Shown: in pieces, positions 9,830 to 18,736 of the stretch
Layout: every line of letters starts with the position of its first letter
How positions within the stretch are numbered: position 1 is the first letter of the stretch
NCBI RefSeq assembly: GCF_009827395.1
Contig: NZ_WTYX01000001.1
Span: 933,712 to 997,711 of the forward strand
DNA: 64,000 bases
Direction: 5' to 3'
Source of the DNA: Pontixanthobacter aquaemixtae
Lineage (GTDB): Bacteria > Pseudomonadota > Alphaproteobacteria > Sphingomonadales > Sphingomonadaceae
Notes under the pieces: generated by a model
What the model was told of the DNA's origin: nothing
Databases searched by the model: none
Seen by the model: the letters and a program-made list of their open reading frames with translations, nothing else
Made by a program: the position numbers and the translations under genes

Positions 9830-9904
9830 TGGCTCCCCGAGTTGGATTCGAACCAACGACCAAGTGATTAACAGTCACCTACTCTACCGCTGAGCTATCG
9901 GGGA
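9830..9904 (-). tRNA. tRNA-Asn (GTT)
   Basis: Minus-strand cloverleaf of 75 nt. The acceptor stem TCCCCGA pairs with TCGGGGA, the anticodon loop is CTGTTAA (anticodon GTT), the T-loop is GTTCGAATC, and CCA is encoded. A matching promoter lies upstream at 9946-9974. Confidence 0.97.
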
Positions 9905-9945
9905 ACAGCCCTTATGCGCCGCTATCTCTCGCGGGCAGGGGTGCG

Positions 9946-9974
9946 CCTATATGCACCCCCTTTTGGTTTGGCAA
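9946..9974 (-). promoter_or_regulatory. Predicted sigma-70 promoter of tRNA-Asn
   Basis: On the minus strand TTGCCA (9974-9969), a 17-nt spacer and TATAGG (9951-9946) precede tRNA-Asn by about 41 nt. The spacer and -10 also contain a GGGGTGC/GCACCCC dyad (9938-9959). Confidence 0.55.
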
Positions 9975-9989
9975 GCCTGAGTTTCAGCC

Positions 9990-10778
9990 TCAAACTACAA
10001 ATTGTTCGGCAACGATGCGTTCATCGAGCGCATGTCCCGGATCGAACAGCAGGGTGAGTTCTTTTTCAGCCGCGATTTCGATGCGCACTTCGGCGATATC
10101 GCGAATCTCGGTTTGGTCGGCCACCGCCGCCACCGGCCGCTTGTCAGGCTCGTTCACTTTGAAACGGATGGTAGACCGGTCGGGCAGGATTGCTCCCCGC
10201 CAGCGGCGCGGGCGGAACGCGCTGATAGGCGTCAACGCAAGCAATTGCGAATCGAGCGGTAGAATCGGACCGTTTGCAGAAAGATTATAGGCAGTCGAGC
10301 CTGCTGGCGTGGCCACCAAAACGCCGTCGCCAACCAATTCTGAAATCCTGACGCGATCATCGACCGACACTTCCAGTTTGGCAGTCTGGCGCGTTTCACG
10401 GAGCAGGGAGACTTCGTTAATCGCGTTCTCGACCACTCTTTCGCCGGTTTGCGTCACGGCTTCCATGCGTAACGGTGAAATGCCGATCGCGCGCGAACGA
10501 TTGACCTTGTCGAGAAGCTTCACGCCTGCACGATACTTGTTCATCAGAAAGCCAACGGTGCCGCGATTGATACCGTATGTGGGGATCTGCCGATCGCTGT
10601 CGAGCATCGCATGCAAAGTGTGCAGCATGAAGCCGTCGCCGCCGAGCACGACTTGTGCATCAGCTTCTTCCAGCGGCACCCAATCGTGCATATCGCGCAG
10701 CACTTCTGCTGTCTCCGCCGCTTTTGACGTATCGGAGATGGCCAAAGCCAGCTTTTTGAAACCGTGGTTTCTGCTCAA
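9990..10778 (-). CDS. nadK: NAD kinase
   Basis: Phosphorylates NAD to NADP with ATP. The 262-aa length is at the short end of the family, as usual for alphaproteobacteria. The diagnostic GGDGFML is at residues 46-52 and ATPAGSTAYNLSANGPI follows in the second domain; INRGTVGFL is the NAD-binding loop. The ATG at 10778 has AGGAGGAT just upstream on the minus strand. It is divergent from the phosphodiesterase gene, with a small dyad (10796-10814) between them. Confidence 0.95.
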   Translation of the reverse strand: MSRNHGFKKLALAISDTSKAAETAEVLRDMHDWVPLEEADAQVVLGGDGFMLHTLHAMLDSDRQIPTYGINRGTVGFLMNKYRAGVKLLDKVNRSRAIGISPLRMEAVTQTGERVVENAINEVSLLRETRQTAKLEVSVDDRVRISELVGDGVLVATPAGSTAYNLSANGPILPLDSQLLALTPISAFRPRRWRGAILPDRSTIRFKVNEPDKRPVAAVADQTEIRDIAEVRIEIAAEKELTLLFDPGHALDERIVAEQFVV

Positions 10779-10795
10779 AACATCCTCCTGATCGA

Positions 10796-10814
10796 ACTAC
10801 GGATTCATCGTAGT
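10796..10814 (+). repeat. Inverted repeat in the nadK / phosphodiesterase divergent region
   Basis: ACTACG, seven bases, CGTAGT. A perfect 6-bp dyad 18 nt upstream of nadK; a possible operator serving either gene. Confidence 0.35.
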
Positions 10815-10906
10815 GACTCATATTGACCCTATGTAGGGCTGTACCATTTGGCAACGCATTGAAAAGCGGTGGCGAGCGACGCATAGTCGGTCGCTATTGG
10901 GAAGGA

Positions 10907-12226
10907 ATGCGAAGTGCCGCACGAAATCTTGAAACAGTCATGAATGACGAGCTGACCGGACTCGCCAGTGTTGAGGCTGCGCGGGCAACGCTCGAGAAGT
11001 GGCAAATGCAGGCGGCGGAGCAAGGAAAGACGGCGCCGGTCCATGCGATGCTGCTCGGGCTGGGCCGGTTTGATGCCGTGAATCTGGCATATGGCGAATC
11101 GGTGGGTGATGGTGCGTTGGTTACAGTCGCGCAGCGCATTCTGCATTTTTCCGAAGATGAATTCGAACAGGGTGATTGGCTGGTCGCGCGATTGGGAGGC
11201 GGAAAGTTTCTGCTGGCCGCACATGAAGCGTGTAGCCGCGAACGTTGGCAATGGCTTGCAGAGGCTTTGGCAGATGCCGTAGCGCATCCGATAACTGGTT
11301 TGGACAGCTCGGGCACCTTGCGGCTGTGGCCACGGATTGCACTGATGCGGCCTGCGCCGGGTGAAGGACCGGCATTGATCTTTGATCGCTTGGGCGAAAC
11401 ACTAGAGGAAGCGCGGACAAAACACGGCAAGCGCGTTTTGTGGTCTGATGGTGGATTGACTGTTCCGGGGCGGCGTAGCGCGCTTGTGGACGCAGATTTG
11501 CTGGCTGCGCTTGATCGGCAAGAGATCGAGATCGTCTATCAACCGCAGGTCTCGCTTTCGGATGATGCCATCATTGGCGCAGAGGCATTGGCCCGATGGC
11601 AGCATCCGGAGCTGGGCCGGATCGGGGCGAGCCAGCTTTTCGTGATCGCCGAACGCACCGATCATGTTGCGCAACTGTCGCGCCATATTGCCACACGAGC
11701 GCTTACCCAGGCCGCGACATGGCCCGTCGGTCAGAGATTGTCGATCAATGTGACGCCGGCTGATCTGGCATCGGCAAACTTCGCGGACGAATTTATCAAG
11801 CTGGTCGAAAATTGCGCGTTTGATCCAGAGAATCTGTCGCTTGAAATCACCGAACATGCGCTGCTCGACAATCTTGAAAGCAGCGCCAAAACGCTGCTGA
11901 CGCTTAAGGCCCACGGAATGCGCGTTGCGCTTGACGATTTTGGCGCGGGATTTTGCAACTTCCGCTATCTAAAAATTCTTCCGCTCGATGCGATCAAGCT
12001 CGACCGCACGATGATCGACGGTATCGGCAGCGACGAGCGTGACTTGGCTGTGCTGCGAGGGATTATGGCAATGGCTAAGGCGCTAGGGCTTCGCGTTATC
12101 GCGGAAGGGGTCGAAACAAGCGAGCAGCGCGCAATTATCGAACGTGAGGGCTGCGACTATTATCAGGGTTTCTTGCGCGCGACCCCGATGTCTAACGCCG
12201 AATTCATCGACATTGTGACGGGTTAG
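10907..12226 (+). CDS. Degenerate GGDEF plus EAL domain c-di-GMP phosphodiesterase
   Basis: About 439 aa. The N-terminal half is a GGDEF fold whose signature has decayed to GGGKF (residues 97-101), so it should not make c-di-GMP. The C-terminal EAL domain looks catalytically complete: EALARW (E226), the Asn in SINVTP, LEITE, LDDFGAGF, IKLDRTM and IAEGVET. Prediction: it hydrolyses c-di-GMP to pGpG in the cytoplasm, perhaps controlled by the degenerate domain. No TM segment or sensor domain. The ATG at 10907 directly follows GGGAAGGA; ATG 10940 and an upstream TTG (10823) are alternatives. Its TAG stop overlaps the mfd stop on the other strand. Confidence 0.88.
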   Translation: MRSAARNLETVMNDELTGLASVEAARATLEKWQMQAAEQGKTAPVHAMLLGLGRFDAVNLAYGESVGDGALVTVAQRILHFSEDEFEQGDWLVARLGGGKFLLAAHEACSRERWQWLAEALADAVAHPITGLDSSGTLRLWPRIALMRPAPGEGPALIFDRLGETLEEARTKHGKRVLWSDGGLTVPGRRSALVDADLLAALDRQEIEIVYQPQVSLSDDAIIGAEALARWQHPELGRIGASQLFVIAERTDHVAQLSRHIATRALTQAATWPVGQRLSINVTPADLASANFADEFIKLVENCAFDPENLSLEITEHALLDNLESSAKTLLTLKAHGMRVALDDFGAGFCNFRYLKILPLDAIKLDRTMIDGIGSDERDLAVLRGIMAMAKALGLRVIAEGVETSEQRAIIEREGCDYYQGFLRATPMSNAEFIDIVTG

Positions 12227-15200
12227 GCGGCCGAACTGCGCGCTTTGATGGCGATCCGGCTTAGCCCCTTGGTCAATTGGAACAGACCATTGAGGCGCGA
12301 TTGCGGATCACCCCACGCACGGTTGATTACCAGCTTCATATCAGGGCGCAATTTCGCGGTGTCTTTCAGCCGGTCAACATAAGCGATCAAGCCGGGGCCG
12401 TCGGGGAAATCATCATTGTGGAACGTCACCAGCGTGCCGCGCGCGCCGACATCGATCTTGGCGATATTTGCGGCGATTGCCTGATGCTTGATCTCGATCA
12501 GACGGACAAGATTGGAAGTCGCATCGGGTAGCGGTCCGAAGCGGTCAATCATTTCCGCGGCCATCGCTTCGATTTCGGCCTTGTCTTTCGCATCGTTCAA
12601 ACGTCGGTAGAGAGCCATCCGCACTGCCAGATCGGGTACGTAATCCTCTGGGATCATAATTGGGGCGTCGACCGTGATTTGCGGACTGAAGCTCTCCCGC
12701 TCCGCCGAAAGCCCCATTTCTCCTGCCTTGGCCGCTAAAATCGCGTCTTCGAGCATCGATTGGTACAGTTCGAAACCAACTTCGCGGATATGGCCAGATT
12801 GTTCGTCACCCAGCAGATTTCCTGCGCCGCGAATGTCGAGATCATGGCTCGCAAGCTGGAAGCCCGCACCAAGACTATCAAGGTCGCCAAGGACTTTCAG
12901 TCGCTTTTCCGCAACTTCGGAAAGCTGTTGGTCTTTGGGATATGTCAGATAGGCATATGCGCGCAGCTTGGATCGGCCCACGCGGCCGCGCAATTGATAG
13001 AGCTGCGCCAATCCGAACCGATCCGCTCGGTGGATAATGATCGTGTTGGCGCTTGGAATATCCAACCCGCTTTCGACGATCGTTGTGGAGAGCAGAACCT
13101 CGTACTTGCCCTCGTAAAATGCGCTCATCCTTTGCTCGACCTCGGTCGGTGACATCTGGCCATGCGCGGAGATCGACTTGATCTCGGGCACGTGTTCTTT
13201 CAACCACTCTTCGACATCAGCCATGTCCGAAATGCGCGGGACGACGATAAAGCTTTGCCCGCCGCGATGATGTTCGCGTAGCAAGGCTTCGCGCATCACC
13301 ATCTCGTCCCATTCCATCACATAGGTGCGCACGGCCAGTCGATCGACCGGCGGTGTCTGAATGGTCGACAGCTCGCGCAAACCGGTCATTGCCATTTGCA
13401 ATGTGCGCGGAATCGGCGTGGCGGTGAGTGTCAGCATATGGACATTGGCGCGCAGCTGCTTGAGCTTTTCCTTGTGGGTGACGCCAAAGCGTTGCTCTTC
13501 GTCAACGATTACGAGGCCGAGGTCTTTAAACTGGGTGGATTTGGAGAGGATCGCATGGGTGCCGATCACGATATCCATCGTCCCCGCGGCAAGCTGCTCA
13601 CGTGTTTCGGTCATTTCCTTTTGCGGAACGAGGCGAGAGAGGCGCCCGATTTTGAGAGGGAAGCCGGCAAAACGCTCTGTGAAATTGGTGAAGTGCTGAC
13701 GGGCGAGGAGAGTGGTGGGGGCAACGACTGCAACTTGCTGTCCGTTCATCGCCGCGACAAAGGCTGCGCGCAAGGCAACCTCTGTCTTGCCGAAACCGAC
13801 ATCACCGCAAACGAGGCGGTCCATTGGACGACCGCTCTCAAGATCGCGGAGCACATCGGCAATTGCGCGGTCCTGATCGTCGGTTTCCTGCCATGGAAAC
13901 TTATCGACAAATTGGTTGAAAGTCGCGTCATCAACGTCAAGCACCGGCGCTTTCTTGAGCGCACGCTCGGCGGCAACTTTCATCAATTCGCCCGCAATTT
14001 CGCGGATCCGGTCTTTCAGGCGCGACCGGCGTTTTTGCCATGCTTCGCCTCCCAAACGGTCGAGCATCACCGCTTCTTCGGATGAACCGTATCGCGACAG
14101 TACGTCGATATTTTCGACCGGAATGAAAAGTTTGTCGCCGCCCTTATACTCCAGCATCACGCAGTCATGTTTGCTTTTGCCAACGGTGACGGGTTCAAGG
14201 CCGAGATATTTGCCGATCCCGTGTTCGGTATGGACCACCAGATCGCCGCGAGAGAGGGCGGATAGTTCGGCCAGAAACGCATCGGCATCCTTCTTGCGTT
14301 TCTTGCGCCGGACAAGGCGATCACCCAGCACATCCTGCTCGGTAACGAGTTCCAGCTCTTCATTGGCAAATCCGCTATCGAGCGGGAGAACCATCGCCAC
14401 AGGTTGACCCTTGGCTGCAAGGCCCAGTGCTTGTTGCCACGTATCGGCGAGCTTGGTCTCTGCGCCAGCTTCACCCAAAATGGAGGCAATGCGCGCTCTG
14501 CTGCCTTCGGAATAAGCTGCGAGCAGGGGCTTTTTGCCCGCTTTTGCGATCGACAGCAGGTGACTGGCAGCGGCGCCATAGACATTGTCGCCGCGAGCGC
14601 GCTCCGGAGAAAAATCCCGCGCAGAGCTAAATCCGAAATCAACCGATTTGGCATTTTCCGGTTCTGCGAAAATAACGGTCCGGTGGATCGGCCAGTCTGC
14701 CAATTGAGTCTCGAACTCTTCGCGCGCAAGATAGAGCGCGTCCTCGGCCAAGGGGCGGTAGCTTCCGGCCGCCTGGCCTGCAGCTTTCTCACGCGCCTGA
14801 TGATAATCCGCGATGTCTTTCAGCCGTTCATCGCCTGCCTGGATCGCGCCGCTGTCGATGATGATCTGGTCCTGGTCGGTCAGATGGTCGAACAGCGTGC
14901 TCAGTTTGTCTTCGAACAATGGAAGCCAATGTTCCATTCCGGCGAGCCTGCGCCCGTCGCTAACGGCCTGATAGAGCGGGTCGCCGGTTGCGGTTGCACC
15001 AAACATTTCGCGATAGCGTCCGCGGAAGCGCTTGATGCTCTCTTCGTCGAGCAAGGCTTCGCTGGCGGGCAAAAGCAGGTGCGACTTCAGAATGCCGGTG
15101 CTCGTTTGCGTCGAAGGATCGAACAAGCGGAGGCTTTCCAATTCGTCTCCGAAAAAGTCGAGCCGCAGACCCTGATCCAGTCCGGACGGATAAATGTCGA

Positions 15201-15705
15201 CGATTGATCCGCGAACCGCATATTCGCCCGCGTCGACGACGGTATCCGCGCGCGAGTAGCCTTGGCGTTGCAACAGTTCCGCCAGGCTTTCGCGCCCGAT
15301 TTCTGTGCCGGGCGAAAATTCGCGCACTGCCTGACGAATACGAAACGGGGAGAGGACCCGTTGCAGAACGGCATTGACCGTAGTTACCAGTAGCTGTGAC
15401 GTGCTGCTTCCGGATTGCAATTTGTGAAGCGCGGCAAGGCGTTTTGCGCTGACAGACAGGGCCGGGCTTGCGCGGTCATAAGGCAGGCAATCCCATGCCG
15501 GAAATTCGATCAGGTCGAGCTCGGGCGCGAAGAATTGTGCCGCATCGTTGATTGACCGCATCGCATTATCGTCTGCTGCAATATAGACAGCTCTGCCATT
15601 CGAAGCGCGGGCCAGATCGGTCAGGACGAGCGGGAGCGCACCACGCGCAAGGGAGGACAGGGTCAGCGGCGTCGTGGCCGAAAGAATGCGGGAAATGTCG
15701 GGCAT
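12223..15705 (-). CDS. mfd: Transcription-repair coupling factor Mfd
   Basis: Mfd removes RNA polymerase stalled at lesions and recruits UvrA. The 1160-aa length is normal. Domains in order are the UvrB-like N-terminal module, a CarD-like RNA polymerase-interacting domain near residues 485-545 (RGDLVVHTEHGIGKYLGL), then a RecG-like helicase with CGDVGFGKTEVALRAAF near residue 630, DEEQRFGV, TLTATPIPRTLQ, STTIVESGLDIPSANT and LRGRVGRS. The C-terminal TRCF domain (ISKIP..-type region, SLGAGFQLASHDLDIRGAG before it) closes the protein. It starts 10 nt after the sdhE stop, so the two are probably co-transcribed. Confidence 0.97.
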   Translation of the reverse strand: MPDISRILSATTPLTLSSLARGALPLVLTDLARASNGRAVYIAADDNAMRSINDAAQFFAPELDLIEFPAWDCLPYDRASPALSVSAKRLAALHKLQSGSSTSQLLVTTVNAVLQRVLSPFRIRQAVREFSPGTEIGRESLAELLQRQGYSRADTVVDAGEYAVRGSIVDIYPSGLDQGLRLDFFGDELESLRLFDPSTQTSTGILKSHLLLPASEALLDEESIKRFRGRYREMFGATATGDPLYQAVSDGRRLAGMEHWLPLFEDKLSTLFDHLTDQDQIIIDSGAIQAGDERLKDIADYHQAREKAAGQAAGSYRPLAEDALYLAREEFETQLADWPIHRTVIFAEPENAKSVDFGFSSARDFSPERARGDNVYGAAASHLLSIAKAGKKPLLAAYSEGSRARIASILGEAGAETKLADTWQQALGLAAKGQPVAMVLPLDSGFANEELELVTEQDVLGDRLVRRKKRKKDADAFLAELSALSRGDLVVHTEHGIGKYLGLEPVTVGKSKHDCVMLEYKGGDKLFIPVENIDVLSRYGSSEEAVMLDRLGGEAWQKRRSRLKDRIREIAGELMKVAAERALKKAPVLDVDDATFNQFVDKFPWQETDDQDRAIADVLRDLESGRPMDRLVCGDVGFGKTEVALRAAFVAAMNGQQVAVVAPTTLLARQHFTNFTERFAGFPLKIGRLSRLVPQKEMTETREQLAAGTMDIVIGTHAILSKSTQFKDLGLVIVDEEQRFGVTHKEKLKQLRANVHMLTLTATPIPRTLQMAMTGLRELSTIQTPPVDRLAVRTYVMEWDEMVMREALLREHHRGGQSFIVVPRISDMADVEEWLKEHVPEIKSISAHGQMSPTEVEQRMSAFYEGKYEVLLSTTIVESGLDIPSANTIIIHRADRFGLAQLYQLRGRVGRSKLRAYAYLTYPKDQQLSEVAEKRLKVLGDLDSLGAGFQLASHDLDIRGAGNLLGDEQSGHIREVGFELYQSMLEDAILAAKAGEMGLSAERESFSPQITVDAPIMIPEDYVPDLAVRMALYRRLNDAKDKAEIEAMAAEMIDRFGPLPDATSNLVRLIEIKHQAIAANIAKIDVGARGTLVTFHNDDFPDGPGLIAYVDRLKDTAKLRPDMKLVINRAWGDPQSRLNGLFQLTKGLSRIAIKARSSAA

Positions 15706-15715
15706 CGTCTTAAAA

Positions 15716-15994
15716 TCAGCGAGGGATATCGACGTAGTCGAGCTTTTGCATCAAATCCATGTGCGGCCCGGCAATTTCGGTAGGGACCGCCTGTGTCTGT
15801 ATGGCCCACGCCATGATATCAACATCATCTTCATCGAGCAGCGATTCAAACCACACCAAATCGGCTTCTGACCATCCGGTGTGATAACGATCATAAAAGC
15901 CGCCGATCATATAATCGGCTTCCCGCGTACCGCGATGCCATGATCGGAATTTGGCGCGGGCAAATCGTGCTGAAAGGTCGGGCGTGTCTGGCAT
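15716..15994 (-). CDS. sdhE: FAD assembly factor SdhE (succinate dehydrogenase flavinylation)
   Basis: A 92-residue SDHAF2/SdhE-family protein (old DUF339). It assists covalent FAD attachment to succinate dehydrogenase SdhA and related flavoproteins. The signature RGTREADYMIGGFYD contains the RGxxE motif essential for flavinylation. The C-terminal acidic helix SLLDEDDVDIMAWAI is also typical. The ATG at 15994 gives the usual length; the frame extends 12 codons upstream without need. Next gene is mfd, 10 nt away. recG diverges on the other side. Confidence 0.9.
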   Translation of the reverse strand: MPDTPDLSARFARAKFRSWHRGTREADYMIGGFYDRYHTGWSEADLVWFESLLDEDDVDIMAWAIQTQAVPTEIAGPHMDLMQKLDYVDIPR

Positions 15995-16137
15995 GAGAGC
16001 GCGCCTATTCTGTCCGCCATCGCAGCGCAAGCATCTGCTAAGTTTATCGAGGCGCCGGGACCGCTTTCCACAAGCTCTTTAAACATCAACCGCGATCCCA
16101 GCTTTCGCTGCGGTGACGATAGTGGTTAAAGGACCAA

Positions 16138-18195
16138 ATGCGTCCAGAAGTGCTCAATCCTCTTTTTGTCGAAGTCGATGCTCTCGACGGCATCGGGCCG
16201 AAGCTGAAGAAGCCGCTGGACAAATTGGGCCTCACCCGCGTTCGCGATCTGGCCTATCATTTGCCCGAACGTTTTGTGACGCGGCGGGCGGTCGAGAATC
16301 TCGACGAGGCGAGTGTGGGCGAACATGTCGTGGTGGCATTGACCCCTACCGAACACAAAAGCCCCTATGGTCGCGGGCCTTATCGGGTGCTGGCGCAAGA
16401 TAGCGTCGGGAATATCTGCACGCTGACCTATTTCGGGCGCGCATCCTACACCGCCAAGAAACTGCTGCCGGTTGGCGAGAAACGCTGGGTGGCCGGGAAG
16501 ATCGACGAATATGATCAAATGCTCCAGATCGTACATCCCGATCATGTGGTGGAAGAAAGCGACGACACGCTGACGCGGCTTTGCGAGCCGGTCTACGCGC
16601 TTTCCGAAGGCCTGACCCAACCGCGTATTTCCGGGCTTGTCGATCAGGCACTGGACCGGCTTCCCCATCTGCCAGAATGGATTGAACCCGCGCAGTTCGA
16701 GGCCGAAAAATGGCCCACTTGGCGTGACGCGCTGAAACTGGCGCACAAGGCAGAGCATGAATCGGCGCGGGAACGGTTGGCCTATGATGAATTGTTGGCA
16801 AATTCGCTCGCATTGATGCTGGTTCGCGCGGACAACCGCAAGCGGAAGGGCAAGTCGCTGCAAGGTGACGGCTCGCTGCGGGACAAGCTGCAATTGCCTT
16901 ATTCTCTGACAGGCGCGCAGGCGCGCTCCGTGTCAGAGATTGAGGGTGATCTTGCGCAGGAAACACCAATGCTTCGGTTGCTACAGGGTGATGTCGGTGC
17001 GGGCAAAACGGTGGTTGCTCTGATGGCGATGTTGGTTGCGGCGGAGGCCGGAACCCAAGCGGCTTTGCTCGCACCCACCGAAATTCTTGCCCGCCAGCAT
17101 TTTGAGACTTTGCGCAACATGGCCGCATCGACAGGTGTTCAAGTCGCGCTGCTTACAGGCCGAGACAAGGGGAAAGCACGCGAGTCGATCCTGATGGGGT
17201 TGATGGACGGCAGCATCGACATTGTCGTGGGCACCCACGCGATTTTTCAAGACAGCGTCTCTTACAAAGATCTGGCTTTGGTGGTGATCGATGAGCAGCA
17301 CCGCTTCGGGGTGGCGCAGCGCCTGATGCTGGCCAACAAAGGCAAAAGCACACCGCACACGCTCGCGATGACAGCCACACCGATCCCGCGCACGCTTACT
17401 CTCGCGCAATATGGTGAAATGGATGTGTCGCGCCTCGATGAGATGCCGCCGGGTCGCCAGCCCATCGATACGCGTGTTGTTGCACAGGAACGTCTCTCCG
17501 ATGTGGCGGATGGTGTCGCGCGGCATATCGCAAGCGGGCAGCAGGCATATTGGGTCTGCCCGATGGTTCGTGAGAACGAAGCCGAAGACATCGCAGCGGC
17601 AGAAGCGCGCTATGCCAGTTTGAAAGAACGGTTCGGCGAAGATGTGGTTCTGGTCCACGGGCAATTGAAACCCGAGATGAAAGACGCCGCAATGGAGCGC
17701 TTCGCCAGCGGTCACGCCAAACTGCTGATCGCCACCACTGTCATTGAGGTTGGGGTGGATGTTCCCGCAGCGACATTGATGGTTATCGAACAGGCTGAAC
17801 GGTTTGGTCTTGCGCAGCTGCACCAATTGCGCGGTCGGGTAGGGCGCGGAGCGGAAAAATCTGTATGTCTTCTCCTTCGCGGTGGCGCGCTTTCGGAGAC
17901 GGGCCGCGAACGGCTAGCGCTGATGCGTGACACGCAGGACGGTTTCCGGCTGGCGGAAGAGGATCTGCGCTTGCGTGGTGGTGGTGAACTTCTGGGCACG
18001 CGCCAATCGGGCGATACGCCATTTCGTGTCGCATCACTCGAACAGATCACCCGTCTGCTGCCCAAAGCCCATGACGATGCGCGAATTCTGATGGAGCGCG
18101 ACGGCGGACTGACCGGCTTACGCGGGGAAGCCGCGAGAATATTGCTTTATCTGTTTGAACGCGATTGGGGCGTCCAAATGCTCCGCGGAGGCTAG
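16138..18195 (+). CDS. recG: ATP-dependent DNA helicase RecG
   Basis: Branch-migration helicase that remodels stalled forks and Holliday junctions. It has 685 aa. The wedge/OB domain occupies the N-terminal third. Walker A GDVGAGKT is at residues 284-291, DEQH at 385-388 (VVIDEQHRFGVAQR), then MTATPIPRTL, IATTVIEVGVDVPAAT and QLRGRVGRG. AAAGGA stands five bases before the ATG. The TAG stop overlaps the stop of the convergent phosphatase gene (shared CTAG at 18192-18195). Confidence 0.97.
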   Translation: MRPEVLNPLFVEVDALDGIGPKLKKPLDKLGLTRVRDLAYHLPERFVTRRAVENLDEASVGEHVVVALTPTEHKSPYGRGPYRVLAQDSVGNICTLTYFGRASYTAKKLLPVGEKRWVAGKIDEYDQMLQIVHPDHVVEESDDTLTRLCEPVYALSEGLTQPRISGLVDQALDRLPHLPEWIEPAQFEAEKWPTWRDALKLAHKAEHESARERLAYDELLANSLALMLVRADNRKRKGKSLQGDGSLRDKLQLPYSLTGAQARSVSEIEGDLAQETPMLRLLQGDVGAGKTVVALMAMLVAAEAGTQAALLAPTEILARQHFETLRNMAASTGVQVALLTGRDKGKARESILMGLMDGSIDIVVGTHAIFQDSVSYKDLALVVIDEQHRFGVAQRLMLANKGKSTPHTLAMTATPIPRTLTLAQYGEMDVSRLDEMPPGRQPIDTRVVAQERLSDVADGVARHIASGQQAYWVCPMVRENEAEDIAAAEARYASLKERFGEDVVLVHGQLKPEMKDAAMERFASGHAKLLIATTVIEVGVDVPAATLMVIEQAERFGLAQLHQLRGRVGRGAEKSVCLLLRGGALSETGRERLALMRDTQDGFRLAEEDLRLRGGGELLGTRQSGDTPFRVASLEQITRLLPKAHDDARILMERDGGLTGLRGEAARILLYLFERDWGVQMLRGG

Positions 18196-18668
18196 CTGCC
18201 CTGAGCCTGAAGGCTGGAAACGATGGCCTGAGCTGCGCTCCACACATCATCCCATGTGAAAGCGAAGTTCTCTTCACCGTCATAATAGGGATCTGCAATG
18301 TCGGCACCTTCGCGGCCCGGCACAGTATCGAGCAAGAGAGCGATTTCAGCTTTGCAATCGCTGGGCGCAATGGCGCGTATGTTTCGCAGGTTGGATTGGT
18401 CCATCGCGTAAATATGGGTGAATCGTTCGAAGTCTGCTTGCTCGATTTGCCGTCCTGCATAGTCCGAAATATCAATCCCGTGGCGCGCGGCGGTTGCAAT
18501 GCTTCTTGGATCGGGTGGTGATCCCACATGATAGGCAGCGGTTCCGGCGGAATCTGCATCAGCAGCAAGTCCAGCGTCATTTGCGGCCTTGCGAAAGGCT
18601 GCCTCGGCGAGCGGAGATCGGCAGATATTGCCGAGGCAAACGAACAAAATGGCTGGTCTATCGGTCAT
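18192..18668 (-). CDS. Low-molecular-weight protein-tyrosine-phosphatase
   Basis: A 158-residue cytoplasmic phosphatase of the LMW-PTP/arsenate reductase-like fold. The P-loop CLGNICRS has the nucleophile C11 and R17, and the general-acid loop is DPYYDGEENF with D126. These match true LMW-PTPs rather than arsenate reductases. Bacterial relatives often act on tyrosine kinases of exopolysaccharide export, but no such kinase is near here. The ATG at 18668 removes a 12-residue non-conserved extension. Convergent and stop-overlapping with recG; divergent from the DUF885 gene. Confidence 0.92.
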   Translation of the reverse strand: MTDRPAILFVCLGNICRSPLAEAAFRKAANDAGLAADADSAGTAAYHVGSPPDPRSIATAARHGIDISDYAGRQIEQADFERFTHIYAMDQSNLRNIRAIAPSDCKAEIALLLDTVPGREGADIADPYYDGEENFAFTWDDVWSAAQAIVSSLQAQGS

Positions 18669-18736
18669 CAGGCCAGCATAGTGGAACGGATCACGCGCTC
18701 GCAAACGATATGTGGGACCAAGGGAGGAATAATCTC

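Noticed and set aside
9938..9964. GGGGTGC/GCACCCC hairpin followed by CTTTT read as a plus-strand terminator
   Set aside because: It coincides with TTGCCA-N17-TATAGG on the minus strand, correctly placed for tRNA-Asn, and no plus-strand gene ends nearby except the PilZ gene 200 nt away.
14404..15207. A 267-codon open frame opposite mfd
   Set aside because: It lies wholly within mfd on the other strand, has no recognisable domain or ribosome site and reads as a high-GC shadow frame.
18494..18736. Longer start for the DUF885 gene
   Set aside because: It would cover the divergent phosphatase gene and remove the signal peptide from the N-terminus; ATG 18737 has an excellent ribosome site.
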